DNA from: Cryptomeria japonica
Taxonomy: Eukaryota > Streptophyta > Pinopsida > Cupressales > Cupressaceae
Assembly (NCBI RefSeq): GCF_030272615.1
Contig: NC_081408.1
Span: 770,005,336 to 770,069,335, forward strand
Direction of reading: 5' to 3'
DNA: 64,000 nucleotides
The notes beneath the pieces are model-generated. The model saw nothing but the letters and a program-made list of their open reading frames with translations, ran no database searches and had not been told where the DNA came from. Below, one piece after another: positions 34,827 to 47,339 of the stretch (position 1 is the stretch's first letter; each line of letters opens with the position of its first letter). The position numbers were made by a program, and so were the translations under genes.

Positions 34827-35186
34827 TGTTGGCCGTTCGGCGGGTCAGCGCCTCTTGTGGATTCACGACATGGCTTTCTCTCGCCTCTCGTGGGTTCGTA
34901 ACTCTGGCCGCACATCCGTTCATTGACAACTCGAGCTTTTGGCGCAACGGCAGCGGTGATTCCAACAAATGGTATCAGAGCCAGGTTATGGGTTCGAATC
35001 CTTGGAGTTGCCCCTGGAATCCTCAGTAGTCGCTGAGGGGGGGATTGTTGGCTGTTCGGCGGGTCAGCGCCTCCTATGGATTTGCGACATGGCTTTTGCC
35101 CGCCTCCCGTGGATCCTTAACTCTGGCAGCACGTCCGTTCACTGATAGCTCGAGCTTTTGGCGTAATGGTAGCGGTGATTCCAACA
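34827..35186 (+). mobile_element. TRIM in the E2 leader
   Basis: Two 141-bp LTRs (34827-34967, 35046-35186), TGTTGGCYGTTCGGCGGG to GATTCCAACA. Between them are the primer site TGGTATCAGAGCC (34970-34982), about 50 bp, and the purine tract GAGGGGGGGAT. Exact target duplications ACCCT lie at 34822-34826 and 35187-35191. At 360 bp with no gene it fits terminal-repeat retrotransposons in miniature. I count about 20 differences between the two LTRs, mostly transitions. Confidence 0.95.
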
Positions 35187-35494
35187 ACCCTTGGTCGGAG
35201 GGAGCACAGAGATGAGTCAGAGATTGGGAGTACTCGGAGTGTTGGTACGCTAGAGGTGGACGTGTAGAGGATGCCTGCGCATTTGAGAGTGCAAGGAAAG
35301 CACTAGAATGTAGCGATCGGAACAGTCCACCCAAATTCGACACACCTGGAAATACTCATAGTGTTGGGGATGCTGAAGGTGGACGTGTAGAGGACTCCTG
35401 CGTGGCCGAGAGTGTAGGGAAAGCATCGAAACGTAGCAGTCGAATTAGTCCACCCATGTTCGGCACACAAGGCGAATACACACGTACCTTCTGA

Positions 35495-36670
35495 GTGAAA
35501 ACAATGTTGAGCACCTGGGAGAAGCAAAAATTGCCGAAGTTCACGGGGGATGGATCAGAGGACCCCGTACGACATTGTAAGACATGTATAACAATATGGG
35601 AGGCGAATGGCCAAGATGACAAGGACTATTGGCTAAAGGCATTTCTCGCCACCCTTCAGGGGATCGCCATTGACTGCTACACAGACCTCGGCACCCAACA
35701 CAAGATGAGATGGAGTGATCTGAAGAAGGCATTCCAAGAGGAATTCAAACTCTTGAGGGATGATGATGAGATCGTGGTCGAAATCTATAATACCAAGCAA
35801 GGAAAAAATGAGAGTGTACGCGCTTACAACTATAGGCTCAAAGAATTGTTGAACAAGATGGAGAACCAACTAGTCAACAGGTTGAAGAAGAGGTGGTTCA
35901 TGGAGGGATCGATACCCTCACTGCGCAAGAAGATGAAAGTAGTGCAAGTAGTGCCTCCGTCCTCGTATACCGATTCTTACAATCATGTGATGGACATCGA
36001 GAGTGAAAACAAAACCTCCTCCCGAGAGAAGAGGAATACCGATGATGATGAGAGCACCGAAGGTAGCAGTGACGAAGAATCCAAAACAATACGAGCCCTT
36101 CGATAGGATATGTTGAGAATGATGAAAGAATTGAAGGCCGAGAAAGGAACCGACAAAGAAGGTAATGAACTATGGTGTATAGAGTGCAAATCTAGGGGCA
36201 CACGAAAGACAATTGTCCTAGAAATGTGTTTCGTGAGATTTGCCAAGTGCTGGGGCATTCAATCAAGGAGTACCCATACAATTTGAAGATGAGAAGTACG
36301 CAAGTACTCTTCACACAGGGAGAGTCTAGCCCATCAAAACCTCAAAATGTATCACCTGTTGGCAATGGAAATTAACGAGGGCGAGACCAAATATAGTATG
36401 AGTCTAGAGGACGTCCTATCATACAGTGCCGACAATGTTGCGAATGGGGGCACTTTGCGAGAGATTGCCATAACAAGAAAGACAATGTACAATTATTGTG
36501 CAAATGGTGTGGACCAGGTGACCATGAAGACACCAACTGCTCGAAGCAGAAGGGTATTAATATGCTGGACGTGGAGGAACAAGAGGATGTAGTTTTGGCA
36601 ATCATGAGAACACAGACAAAGGAGGTGATGTATTCAAACTCTGGTACGGAAAAGGAATGAGCCAAAGTAG
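35495..36670 (+). pseudogene. E2 gag
   Basis: Starts MLSTWEKQKLPKFTGDGSED (or three codons upstream). The gag core has RHCKTCITIWEANGQDD, WSDLKKAFQEEF and VRAYNYRLKELL. Downstream, after stops and a frameshift, are three CCHC knuckles: CIECKSRGH (frameshifted, near 36180), CRQCCEWGHFARDC and CKWCGPGDHEDTNC (about 36427-36545). It is a nucleocapsid-type precursor. Confidence 0.87.
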
Positions 36671-38397
36671 AACAAGTGTTGGCGAAGGAATGAGTAACTT
36701 CCAATGGAATTGTAAGTACGCCATTGCGGGAGTCAGAGAAGAACATAGTCCGGTAGGTGCTACTAACAACTGTACCCATCAAGGTGGCAGACCTGTTGAT
36801 GTGTTTTTCATGCACATGCAAACACAAAATAAAATACCCAAAAGTATCTTATCCTCTCTTGAATAAAATCTCTCAAATGCTGAAGATTAGCTTAAGGATC
36901 ACTTGACAAGACTTCAAGGTTCATGAATGTAGGGTCACTACATGTGGATAAGCTCCGTTGGTTGATGTGATTGCTGGTATCACAAGGGGACTTACATTGA
37001 ATTGTCGAATGCTTGAATTGCTGGAACTTGATCATCTAATATTTCAATCTTGTGATGCTTTTTGTCCTAAACTAACTTGAATTGAAAAAAAAGGGCAAAA
37101 AGAAAGGGTTTAGAGAGTCTATTCTAAGACCTAGAACGTAAGAAGATAGTCGAATGATTAGCTGGAATCCTATTGGGTGAGGTCTCACCATCAACTTGAA
37201 CAATTTGACACAAGCTCAGTGCAATCTTCTAAGGACATTTCAAAGATGTTCAAATCATTACCATCAAACACTGCTCACCATTCAAGTTAATGCATAAACA
37301 ATGGACGTATAGCAATTTGAAGTTAAACGCATAGTATTCCAATTAACCACACAAGGCACACTTACAATCAGCAAGAGGCTAGTGGTATGGACTAAACGGA
37401 TTCCACATAAATGCATTCAACAAATTCCTCCATTTAATCTAATTAACATGAAAACAAAATGAGAAGTAGAAACCATGAGACTTGTTGAAATAATACATTT
37501 CACCATAACTTCAATGAAAAGAGTATCTCATTTACAAGTCTTGAGGTAGTTGGATTATCTCTTGTTTGCAACTTTTGATCTCCCCATGTCAATGTGATAG
37601 AATGAGAACCTTGAAGATATCCCGCTTTACTACTTGCAGCTGTTGAACATTTGAAGTCTTTCAACCTAGTAGCACTTTGAGTCTTCTTCCATGCATTTGA
37701 GGTGTTTTTGATGCTGATGAAGCTTCTTGAAGAGGTTTTCCTTGTATCTTGACCTTGATGTTGAAATTCTCTCCTTGAGATCCTTGCTCCGATCCTCCTT
37801 CAACCTGGTCCATTTGATTTCCTTCCTTGCCTCCTGCAAGACAAACAAATGAGCATCAAACACATATGATATATAACCTTTTCATACTCCCATTTTGACT
37901 TGATCTCTCATTCTGATTTTATGTGATTTTCTCTAAATCTGATCAAAAGAAGAGTCATACTAGTCAGTGAAGAGTGATACTAGTCAGTGAAGTTGCTGTA
38001 GTTGAAGGGAGTTTGCTGTATAGGAGATGAATTCTCTGCTTATATGATGAATCTGGCTACTTAGTGGTGAAATTCGTTCTCCTTGATGACTGGATCTGCA
38101 CCTTCAATGTCTAAATTTGCTTTAACACTGACTGATTTTGCTCCTGCATTGACAAAATTCGCTGACCTGCTGAAATTCGCATTAGGAGAGGGAAATTTGG
38201 TTTGAATTGATGATCAAATGATTCATTTTGACGCTTCTTATATAGGCGCTTAGGGTAAAGGTTATGTCTTTTGGGGTGCAAGGCCAACTTGATTTAGCAA
38301 AAACAAAACAACAAATTACCTTTCTCATGCTAGCCGACTTCACCTTCTTGCCTTCAAATTCAAATTTTGAGTTGATCTTGGCACTAGATGTGCTGAA

Positions 38398-39300
38398 TTG
38401 AGGAATTCGCTCAAAATGGGGAGCGAGGTACATGACTTGGGGTGAATTCGCTCTTTTCAAGAGCAATGCACATGATCTTAAGGAAAGTTCGCTCCAAACT
38501 TATAGTGGTGTACATGATCTTAATATTACTCCGCTCAAAATACATTGCAAGGTACATGACTTAGAAAATTTGCTCTAATTGAGGGGTAATGTACATCCTT
38601 AAAAAATTTCGCTCAAATTTGAGGGCAAGGTACATGATCTAGCTAAATTCGCTCTTGACCCTTGGTATGGTACGTGGTTTAAATGCAAAGTTTGCTCAAA
38701 TTCCTTGGCAAGGTACATGGTTTGGAGGGATTCGCTCCAATTTGTTTGCAATGTACATGCCCTTTTGAAAAAATTCGCTCAAAATCATGAACAAGGTACA
38801 TGCTTAGAAAAAACTGCTCAAAATCATGAGCAAGGTACGTGACTTTAAGATGGGTTCGCTCAAATTTGTTTGCAATGTACACGACCTTAGGGAAAATTTG
38901 CTCCAAACTTAGAGCAATGTACATGTCTTTAGGGAAAATTCGCTCCATTTTGTGAGACAATGTACAGTCCCTAGGAAAGTTCGCTCCAATGGGAGGTCAC
39001 TGTACATGACCTTTGTGTTGACCCTTAATTCGATTCCCTCAATTTTCTTTCGCTTTATTGATTCAAGCCTTAAGTGTTTAAACCATTCCACATGAAAACA
39101 TTGTCAATTTGACCTTCAAGAAGGCATAAAGATGAATTTTGCTTCATTTGGAGGTCACTGTACAGGGTCTTAGGAGAAATTCGCTCCAATGAGAGAGCAT
39201 TGTACAGTCTTCATGATGATATTCGCTTCAACTGGAGAACATTGTACAGTCCTTAGGAGAAATTTGCTTGAATTCATGGGCAAAGGACTACACCTAAAGA
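38398..39300. repeat. About 41-bp minisatellite in E4
   Basis: About 15 units (38403-39013) of the form TTCGCTCMAA...GCAAKGTACATGAYCTT, spaced about 41 bp, with further copies at 39138-39290 and, beyond Copia-3, near 46153-46200. Minus-strand open frames here are repeat products. Confidence 0.9.
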
Positions 39301-40124
39301 CAAATTTGTTAATTTTAATGATCAGATTAGGTAGACAGTAAATCAAACACAAATGCATAGAATTTACCCTGGGAAAACCTTCCTCTTGAAGGTGAAAAAC
39401 CCAGCAATGAAACATGTCTTTATTATCTCAGTTATGTCTAGAGACTTTACAAGGAATTTGCTTCACACTTGCAGCTATATATGTATGACAATAGTTTGCT
39501 ATAGAGAAAAATCTGATCTGCTATATAGGATGTATGATCAGCAATGAACTCAATCTTCCTTGATAAATTCTCAATCCATTGTAGATGAATACGAATTGCT
39601 GATATATGTTTATTCGATCTGCTGAAGGTTGATATACAAATCACTGGAGTAAGTATTCTTCGATCTGCTGTATGTAAGAATAATTCAATGCCCAAGGAGA
39701 AGTCAATCTATCTTCCTTTATACCCGTGCAAGGTGACTCTTCATTAAGATTCGACTCTCTTGGATCAACTCCATTCAAAGCAATGTGTCCTTTCATTAAG
39801 GGTGATGAACTTTCCCAAAAGTCGTCCCCCTTAATAAACATATTTGTTATATTATTTGCACGTAATCAAGGGATCGCATATTTTAGGTACTTATCGGCAA
39901 TATAAAAATATGCAAGGCCAAAGGTCAATTGCATATTTGGCAGAATCGGTCTCCCAAGGAGACTCCCGCAGATATATACATCAACACTCCCTCTTAGCTA
40001 GGGAGGACTCCTTGCAGATATGAACTAACACTCACCATGGCTACTCCAAGAGGGTGAATAAGCACAAGTGCCAAGTCATGGAGTCTCTCACATGACATCC
40101 ACCATACCTACTTGCAGAGGGTGG

Positions 40125-40315
40125 AAAAAGGGCTTATACCTCAAACTTCTCTCACATAGAAGAATGCATTAACAAGGGCTGATACCTCAAACTTCTCTCA
40201 CAGAGAAGAATGCACAACAAGGGTTAATACCTCAAACTTCTCTCACAGAGAAGAATGCATAACAAGGGCTTGCACCTCAAACTTCTCTTACAGAGAAGAA
40301 TGCATTATAATACAT
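40125..40315. repeat. Copia-3 3' untranslated repeats
   Basis: Four copies of about 50 bp with CCTCAAACTTCTCTCACAGAGAAGAATGCAT. The core CTTCTCTCACAGAGAAG is a perfect small hairpin. Confidence 0.92.
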
Positions 40316-43300
40316 ATCAAGTAATCACTGATGCTGAGACTCCCTCTCAGCAAGGGCTTCATTCTCCACAATTCCAAGCTTGTCTCGAAAATGCACAAAT
40401 TTCACTTTTGCAAGAGGCTTGGTGAAAATGTCAGCCGTCTGTTCTTCAGTACAAATGTATCTCAATTGAACAACATTCCTCTGTACCATATCTTTGATAT
40501 AGTCGTACTGAATCTCAACATCCTTTGTTTTGTCATGGAATACTGGATTGATTGAAAGCTTCACACAACTTTGGTTATCACAATGAATGGTAGTAGGTTC
40601 CAATGATTGTCCAAAAAATCCTGCAAGGAGCTTACGAAGCCACATTGCTTCGCGAGTTGCCACACATGCTGCAACGTATTCCGCCTCTGTAGTTCTCAGA
40701 GCTACTGAAGACTGCTTCTTGCTACACTAGGAAATCATAGCAGATCCCAAGCTAAAACAACCACCAGAGGTGCTCTTCTGATCAGTAACACTCCTTGCCC
40801 AATCAGAATCAAAATATCCTTCAAGAATTAGGTCCACACTGGAAGAGTATTTCAAACCATATCTAACTATGCCATGCAAGTATCTCAAGATATGCTTGGC
40901 TGCAACTAGATGTATCTGTCTAGGTTCACTCATGAATTGGCTAAGTGCACTCACTGCATAGCAAATATCTGGTCTAGTGTTAACTAGATACATCAAAGAC
41001 CCAATCAACTGCCTGTACATAGTAGGGCCCACAAGATCTAAACTAACTGCAGCTTCCCTCAATTTTTTCAAGTTAGTTTCCATTGGTGTGGACATAGATT
41101 TACAATTTGTCATTCCAAATCTCTTCAAGATATCGATGGTGTATTTTCCTTGACTTAGGATAATCTCATTGGGCCTTTGCCAAACTTCCAACCCTTGAAA
41201 GAAGTGCATGAGTCCTAAGTCCTTCATCTCGAATTCGGAAGTCAACTCCTTTTTACATCTATCAATGAGATGATCTTCTTCGGTAACAAATAGGTCATCA
41301 ACATAAAGTACCAAGATCAACATATCACTATTGAATACCTTGAAGTAAAGGTTTGGATCAACATCATTCTTGCAGAAACCCAAACCTACTAAGTATCTGT
41401 CAATTCTTTCATACCAAGCTCAAGGAGTCTGTTTAAGACCATATAGGGCTTTCTTCAATCTACACACATGAGACTCTTTCCCATGAATCACGAACCCCTT
41501 AGGTTGCTCGATGTAGACCTCTTCTTCAATCACACCATTTAGAAAAGCAGTCTTCACATCCATTTGATGCAACTTCCATCCCTTAGCTGTTGCAATGGCA
41601 ATGATGGTTCTAATGGAAGTATAGTGAGCAACAAGAGCAAATGTTTCTTCGTAGTGTATTCCCTCTTACTGAGAGAAGCCACGAGCCACAAATCTAGCCT
41701 TGTACTTTTCAATGCTACTATTAGCTGCATGCTTTATCTTGTACCACCACTTGGAAGATACAACAGACCTCCCTTTCGGTCTAGGCACAATATCCCACAC
41801 ATTATTCTTGAGAATGGATTGATACTCCTCATCTGTTGCATCTTTCCAAACTTGTTGTTTTGGGCTTCCTCTACGCTAAAAGGTTCAGATTCAATAAGAT
41901 TACGCATTAATGCAACATAACTAGAAAATCTCTGTGGTCTTTTTCTTTCTCTGAATGTGCCTCTAGGAGCGGGAAACTGTTCTGCTTCTAACTAGGAATT
42001 TAAATACGGTAGGCTTTGGAGGTTTCATTGTAACCCACAAATATTCCTCTCTTGCCAGAAGGTTCCAACTTGGTTCTCTTGTCCTTGGGAATATGAACAT
42101 ACACAGGACAACCAAATATTCTCAGGCGGCTGATATCAGGCTTAATACCTGAAAAAGCTTCTTCAGGAGTCATATTTTGTAATATCCGATGAGGACATCT
42201 ATTCTGAACATACACTGTTGTTCTAGAGGCTTCTACCCATAGAAAAGTTTGAAGGTCTTGATCATGAATCATAGCTTTTACAGCTTCAACAATAGATCTG
42301 TTCTTCCTTTCAGCAACCCCATTTTGTTGAGGGTTGTAAGGAACACAAAACTCCCTCTTGATCCCTGCCTCAATACAGAAATCACGAAAGCTACCCGAGG
42401 TGTACTCACCTCCATTATCAGACCTTAAAATTTTAATTTTCTTTCCAAATAAATTTTCTACAATAGTGTTAAACTCTTTAAACCTACCTAGGACTTCATC
42501 AGACTCTTTAGACCTTAAGAAATAAATCCAAGTCATCCTAGAGTAGTCATCTATAAAAGTTACATAATACAAACATCCACTTAGGGATGGAATTAACATT
42601 GGACCACATAAATCTGAATGTACAAGATCAAGTATTTCCTTAGACCTACTTTCACTGCTATGAAAAGGACTTTTAATATTTTTGCCCATAGCACAACCTT
42701 TACAAGTACCATCATTTACATGAATAAGTTTAGGAATACCTTTTACCATCTTCTCCAATGATGGAAGAGCCCTAAAGTGAAGATGTCCAAGTCTTCTATG
42801 CCAGAGTTTGCTAGAACTGGAAGAATCATGAATAAGAGCTTGAACAGTGAGACTGGAGAGTTTGTATAAACTCTCATGTCGATTTCCAATCACACGAGCA
42901 ATCTTGATGCTGGAGTTCTTACACCAAGCAAGAACTCTTCCTTCAGAAAATACAATTTGATAGCCCTTATCCTCCAAGGCTGAAATAGACACAAGGTTTC
43001 TCTTGATCCCTAGCATGAACAACACATCACTTAGGTGTAGAGAAACTCCAGATTCAAGGTTTAAAGATGTGGCACCAAATCCTCTTACAGAATAGCGTGC
43101 ATCATCCCCAATAATTTGAAGATGTGACTCTTTCTCCACTAGATTAGAAAGGTGCTCCCGATAACTAGTGATATGTCGAGAGGCTCCACTATCAATTAAC
43201 CAGGTATCACTGTCCATAGGAACATTGCTTGATAATGCTGATATGAAAAGAAAACCATTGGAGTTATCTTCAACCTCCTTCTGAGATGAGACTTCATTGA

Positions 43301-43943
43301 TGTTTGCTCCTTGATGATTAGGTCTTGTCAAACAATCCTTTGCAAAGTGACCGAACTTGTCACACCTAAAACAGTGGATGCGAGAGAGATCTTTCTTCCT
43401 CTTCCTAGAATCAGGTGCAAAATCTGATTTGAAATCTCTATTCCTTTTGAAGTTGCCCTTCTTCCAATACTTATATTTCTTGGTAGATTGAGTGGCAAGA
43501 ACATGTGTATCTTCATTTTGAGAACTCTTGACAATTCCTCTAGCGGTCAATCTTGATTCTTCTTGAATACAATCTGCATGGAGTCGATCAAACTTAGGTA
43601 ATTTGGATCTTCCACTTATGCTTTGGATAAATGGCTCCCATGAATGAGGCGGACCATTCAAGGCTAGCATGACAAGGTCTTTATCAATCACTTGATCCCC
43701 AATTGCGCTTAGTTGATCTCTCAATTCTGAAATTTTTATGAAGTAGGTGATGACTGAATCTCCTTTTGCCATCTTCACTTGGTGAAGTTGCTGTCTCAAG
43801 GCAAGAGCCCTACTTACGTTGTTAATCTCATATAAATCTTCCAAGGTTTTGAACATATCTCTCGCAATTGTCATCTTGGAGATGAGAGGCACCAAGTGAT
43901 CCCTCACGGAGCCGATTAATATCTTCTTTGCTTTGATGGCATT

Positions 43944-45203
43944 TGTAAAGCGGAAAATCGCGATCGAACCCTAAGTGTTCCCCCCACCACTCCAAGGAGA
44001 GAGAAAGGAGGTCACTAGGGTTGACGGTTTTCACTTAGGGGAGATTTTACATTCAAAAGAGGGGTTGAAACCCACAAGATCCAATCCCACACAATGCAAG
44101 ATTGGATTCTAAATGAGTTTCAAGGGTTGTGACAGCAAGGCTACCCTCTTTTGTAAAGAATGTAGATAGAAGGATTGAGCTAGGAATGCATGTAAAGTGA
44201 GAAAGATTCACTTATAAACAGAGATAGGAATATAGGATGAAGCTGCGGACCTGGAATTAGCAGTAAAATGTCGAGACGATGCTGTCCTGCAAATTTGAGC
44301 GAAAGTTGACGGGACGATGGCGCCCGACGTGCACACGGTCCTTCGAAAAATCCGCGAAACGAAGGGGGATCTGTTCGTCTCTGCACAAGGATTCCAGATC
44401 TTCAATTACAGCCGCGTACCTGCAACCTACACACAGAAAAGAGAGGACGATTGGGGGGTTAGGGATTAGGGGTTTGCCCTTAGGTCAAACCCCGGTTTCA
44501 GAATTAACCAAGAAATGAGAATGCTGTAAATGTAAATGATTGTAATGTAAACAAGTACTGATACCTTGTTGTAAGAATGTTTGTATTCTTACATGCGAAG
44601 GTGTAAATGTTGTTGTATGTTGTATGTTGTATGTGATCTCCTCTTCAATGGTTGAATCCTTGTCTTGAATGCAACACTTAGCCTTGAATGGAGACTTAGA
44701 ATGCTCAATTGCTTGAAGGAATGCTTGAATGCTTGAATGCTTGAATGTTTGAGTGTTTTAATATCGCTTCCGTGTCTTGCACACATATGTCCTTCCTTCC
44801 CAAAATGGGAGAGGAAATGTAGTTTATATACTTGCTGATAGACTGATTTTTCCGACCTTAGGCCGACTAGGAAACATTATTTCCCGAATTGCAAACATAA
44901 AGACCCGAGGCCCAAAAGAGACCGGGCCCAAAATAGGGCCAGGGACCAGGGTGCTGGGCGCCATGGTCCTGGGGAACCAGGGCGCTGGGCGCCCTAGTCC
45001 TGAAGGACCAGGGCGTTGGGCGCCATGGTCCCACCTCCCAGGACAGCAGGGTGCAAGGAGGGATCATGCCAAGGTGCAGAAAAATGCAGTTTTTGATGTC
45101 GTAAGCAAGGTTCGGGGTCTCCATTCAAGTTCAGTGTTGCGTCGCCATCGTGAAGACCCAAATGCAGTCGAAATTGCAAGTGTCGCAATTTTAGGACGCT
45201 ACA
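43944..45203 (-). mobile_element. Solo LTR (S2) inside Copia-3 gag
   Basis: 1260 bp; on the minus strand it begins TGTAGCGTCCTAAAATTGC and ends CCGCTTTACA. Flanks GCATT (43939-43943) and ACATT (45204-45208) form a 5-bp duplication with one mismatch. No genes inside. The start resembles S1 and common gypsy LTRs. Confidence 0.87.
44945..45037. repeat. 31-bp GC-rich palindromic repeat in S2
   Basis: Three units at 44945, 44976 and 45007 of ACCAGGGCGCTGGGCGCC followed by ATGGTCCTG-type sequence. GGCGCC and CCATGG palindromes recur in each. Confidence 0.9.
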
Positions 45204-46802
45204 ACATTTTTCTTAATTTGAAGCTTCTCCTCATGATCTTCAGGTTCGGATAAATCCTTTTCCTCCACGAATTGAAGATCATTTTCTTCAAGTGCAATGA
45301 GCACTTTAAACTTCCATGAGGTGAAGTTAGATGCGCCTTCAAGCCTATCTTTGACTTTAAGACCGTTCACCATTTTCGAGACTTAGAGATACTGCTCGAC
45401 GAAGAGAGAGAGAAGAGAATACTCAGAAGTTGTAGAGAATCTGATCACGATCTTCTTTCATTGTGGCTCTGATACCATGTTAATTTTAATGATCAGATTA
45501 GGTAGACAGTAGATCAAACACAAATGCACAAAATTTACCCTGGGAAACCTTCCTCTTAAAGGTGAAAAATCCAGTAATGAAATGTCTTTATTATCTCAGT
45601 TATGCCAAGAGACTTTACAAGGAATTTGCTTCACACTTGCAGCTATATATGTATGACAATAGTTTGCTATAGAGAAAAATCCGATCTGCTAAATAGGATG
45701 TATGATCAGCAATGAACTCGATCTTCCTTGATAAATTCTCAATCTGTTGTAGATGAATACGAACTGCTGATATATATATTCGATCTGCTGAAGGTTGATA
45801 TACAAATCACTGGAGTAAGTATTCTTCGATCTGCTGTATGTAAGAATAATTCAATGCCCAAGGAGAAGTCAATCTATCTTCCTTTATACCCGTGCAAGGT
45901 GACTCTCCATGAAGAGTCCGCTCTCTTGGATTAACTCCATTCAAAGCAATGTGTCCTTTCGTTAAGGGAGGCAAACTTTCCCAAAAGTTGTCCCCCTTAA
46001 TAAACATATTTATTATATTATTTGCACGTAATCAAGGGATCGCATATTTTAGATATTTATCGGCAATATAAAAATATGCAACGCTGAAGGTCAATTGCAT
46101 ATTTGGCAAAATCGGTCTCCCAAGGAGACTCCTGCAGATATATACATCAACAAAATTCGCTCCAAATTTAGAGCAAAGGACACTCACTTAAGCAAATTTC
46201 GCTTAAGTCCTTCAGCCACTTCACGTGAAAACATGTCAAATCGACCCTTAAGGAAGGTCTTAGGAGGAGTTTTGCTCCAATCATAGAGCCATGACAAGAT
46301 CTGAAATAAAGTCATGCATTAAACCAAGGTCCGATTTTGCAACTTGAAGTATGATCAGATAACACAAGAAACCTAGGCATGATACAAAGGAGTCCTATCT
46401 AACTTTCATGCTCAACTCACTTGACTTTCTTAGTCCCTCATTTCAATCATAACCCTGCAAACAAAAGACAAGTCATTCATTCCAAAAGCCTCGACAACTG
46501 ACTGTCTTCACTCTATTCTCAGGAGACCAACCTGACTTGATGAACTCTCTGGCTACTTAAGAAACTCTATCCCTTCAATGCAAGGATTAATAGCAAAGAC
46601 TCTAAGACTGACCAACAACTAAGCTAAGAGGACTAATCCTAGAAAGCGAAAAGTGGGGGTCCCCATTTGCAATGGGGCAATGTATGAATACCTCACAACA
46701 AGACCTTCAAACTATGCCGCAACTGAGAATGGGAATTGCCAACACAGTCAGTGATGACACAGTGATCCAAAAACAATGTAAAAGCCACATGAGGAGGAAC
46801 TG

Positions 46803-47336
46803 ATGGGAAAACCACCACTCGAAGGGAATGAGTCCAGTGATCTAATGTTGCTGACGGTGAGAATCGGGAGGAAGCCTGTGGTCGTTGAGATGGAAATAAT
46901 GGGGAAGAAGTTGACAAACACCATTGTCGATGGAGGCTCGGGAGTAAACATACTGCCAAAAGACACATGGAAATGTCTAGGAAAGTTGAAGCTTTGGCCG
47001 CCAACCTTCCACTTGGTAGGTGTTGATTAGCACGACATCCAATCGTTGGGATCATTGATGGCACAAAAAGTAATGATTGGGACACAACAATTTTTCTTGG
47101 ACTTTGTAGTCATCCGGTTACAGAAGAAGGCATATGATGCACTCCTCGAGAGGGGATGGTTGGTTACTGCCAAGGCGAATCATAATTGGAAGCGAAATAC
47201 ACTCTCGATCGAGAGTGACAGGAGGAAGCATGTCATTGACTTGAGGAACCAGGCGGTGAGTGAAGAACTGGCACCCTCTGACTTTGAGTTTAATGGTGGA
47301 GAGTTAGGTATGGACGGAGGGAAACCCAACGATTAA
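46803..47336 (+). pseudogene. E2 aspartic protease
   Basis: Gypsy-type protease: MLLTVRIGRKPVVVEMEIMG, active site TIVDGGSGVNILPKDTW (Asp kept), then after one in-frame stop (TAG at 47028-47030) FLDFVVIRL, AYDALLERGWLVTAKANHN and HVIDLRNQAVSEE. It processes Gag in active relatives. A reverse transcriptase would normally follow; here the frame ends at 47336. Confidence 0.85.
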
Positions 47337-47339
47337 GGG

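Larger units (their letters stand above)
40325..45373 (-). pseudogene. Copia-3 gag-pol polyprotein, inactivated
   Basis: Gag starts MVNGLKVKDRLEGASNF at 45373. It is split by solo LTR S2 and resumes at 43938 in phase when one target copy is counted. Intact motifs include the knuckle CFRCDKFGHFAKDC, protease LIDSGASRHI, and integrase HSDLCGP, SDNGGEY and NGVAERKNR, all in the open stretch 42000-43907. Breaks follow: a stop at 42000 with an apparent deletion of the linker seen in Copia-1, then TGA in the reverse transcriptase region near 41418. YVDD is present, and a further stop near 40727 precedes RNase H (TTEAEYVAA). The order matches Ty1/copia. Confidence 0.92.
39307..46152 (-). mobile_element. 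Copia-3: full-length Ty1/copia element inside E4
   Basis: LTRs at 39307-39986 and 45478-46152 start TGTTAATTTTAATGATCAG and end TACATCAACA. Exact AAATT duplications lie at 39302-39306 and 46153-46157. The minus-strand primer site TGGTATCAGAGC abuts 45478. LTRs are about 94 percent identical by eye. A solo LTR interrupts gag (43944-45203). Confidence 0.95.
36794..46700. mobile_element. E4: long solo-LTR-like element split by Copia-3
   Basis: It begins TGTTGATGTG and ends CTCACAACA, flanked by exact AGACC duplications (36789-36793, 46701-46705). Both termini match E3 (50403-53929) in reverse orientation. Without Copia-3 it is about 3.06 kb. I find no internal genes. A solo LTR of a family with 3-3.5 kb LTRs fits best. 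A gene-less LARD with unresolved LTRs is the alternative. Confidence 0.85.

Noticed and set aside
38679-39415. Three minus-strand ORFs with recurring FER and YxA patterns
   Set aside because: Products of the 41-bp minisatellite in E4.
41564-41920. 118-codon plus-strand ORF
   Set aside because: Antisense shadow of Copia-3 reverse transcriptase.
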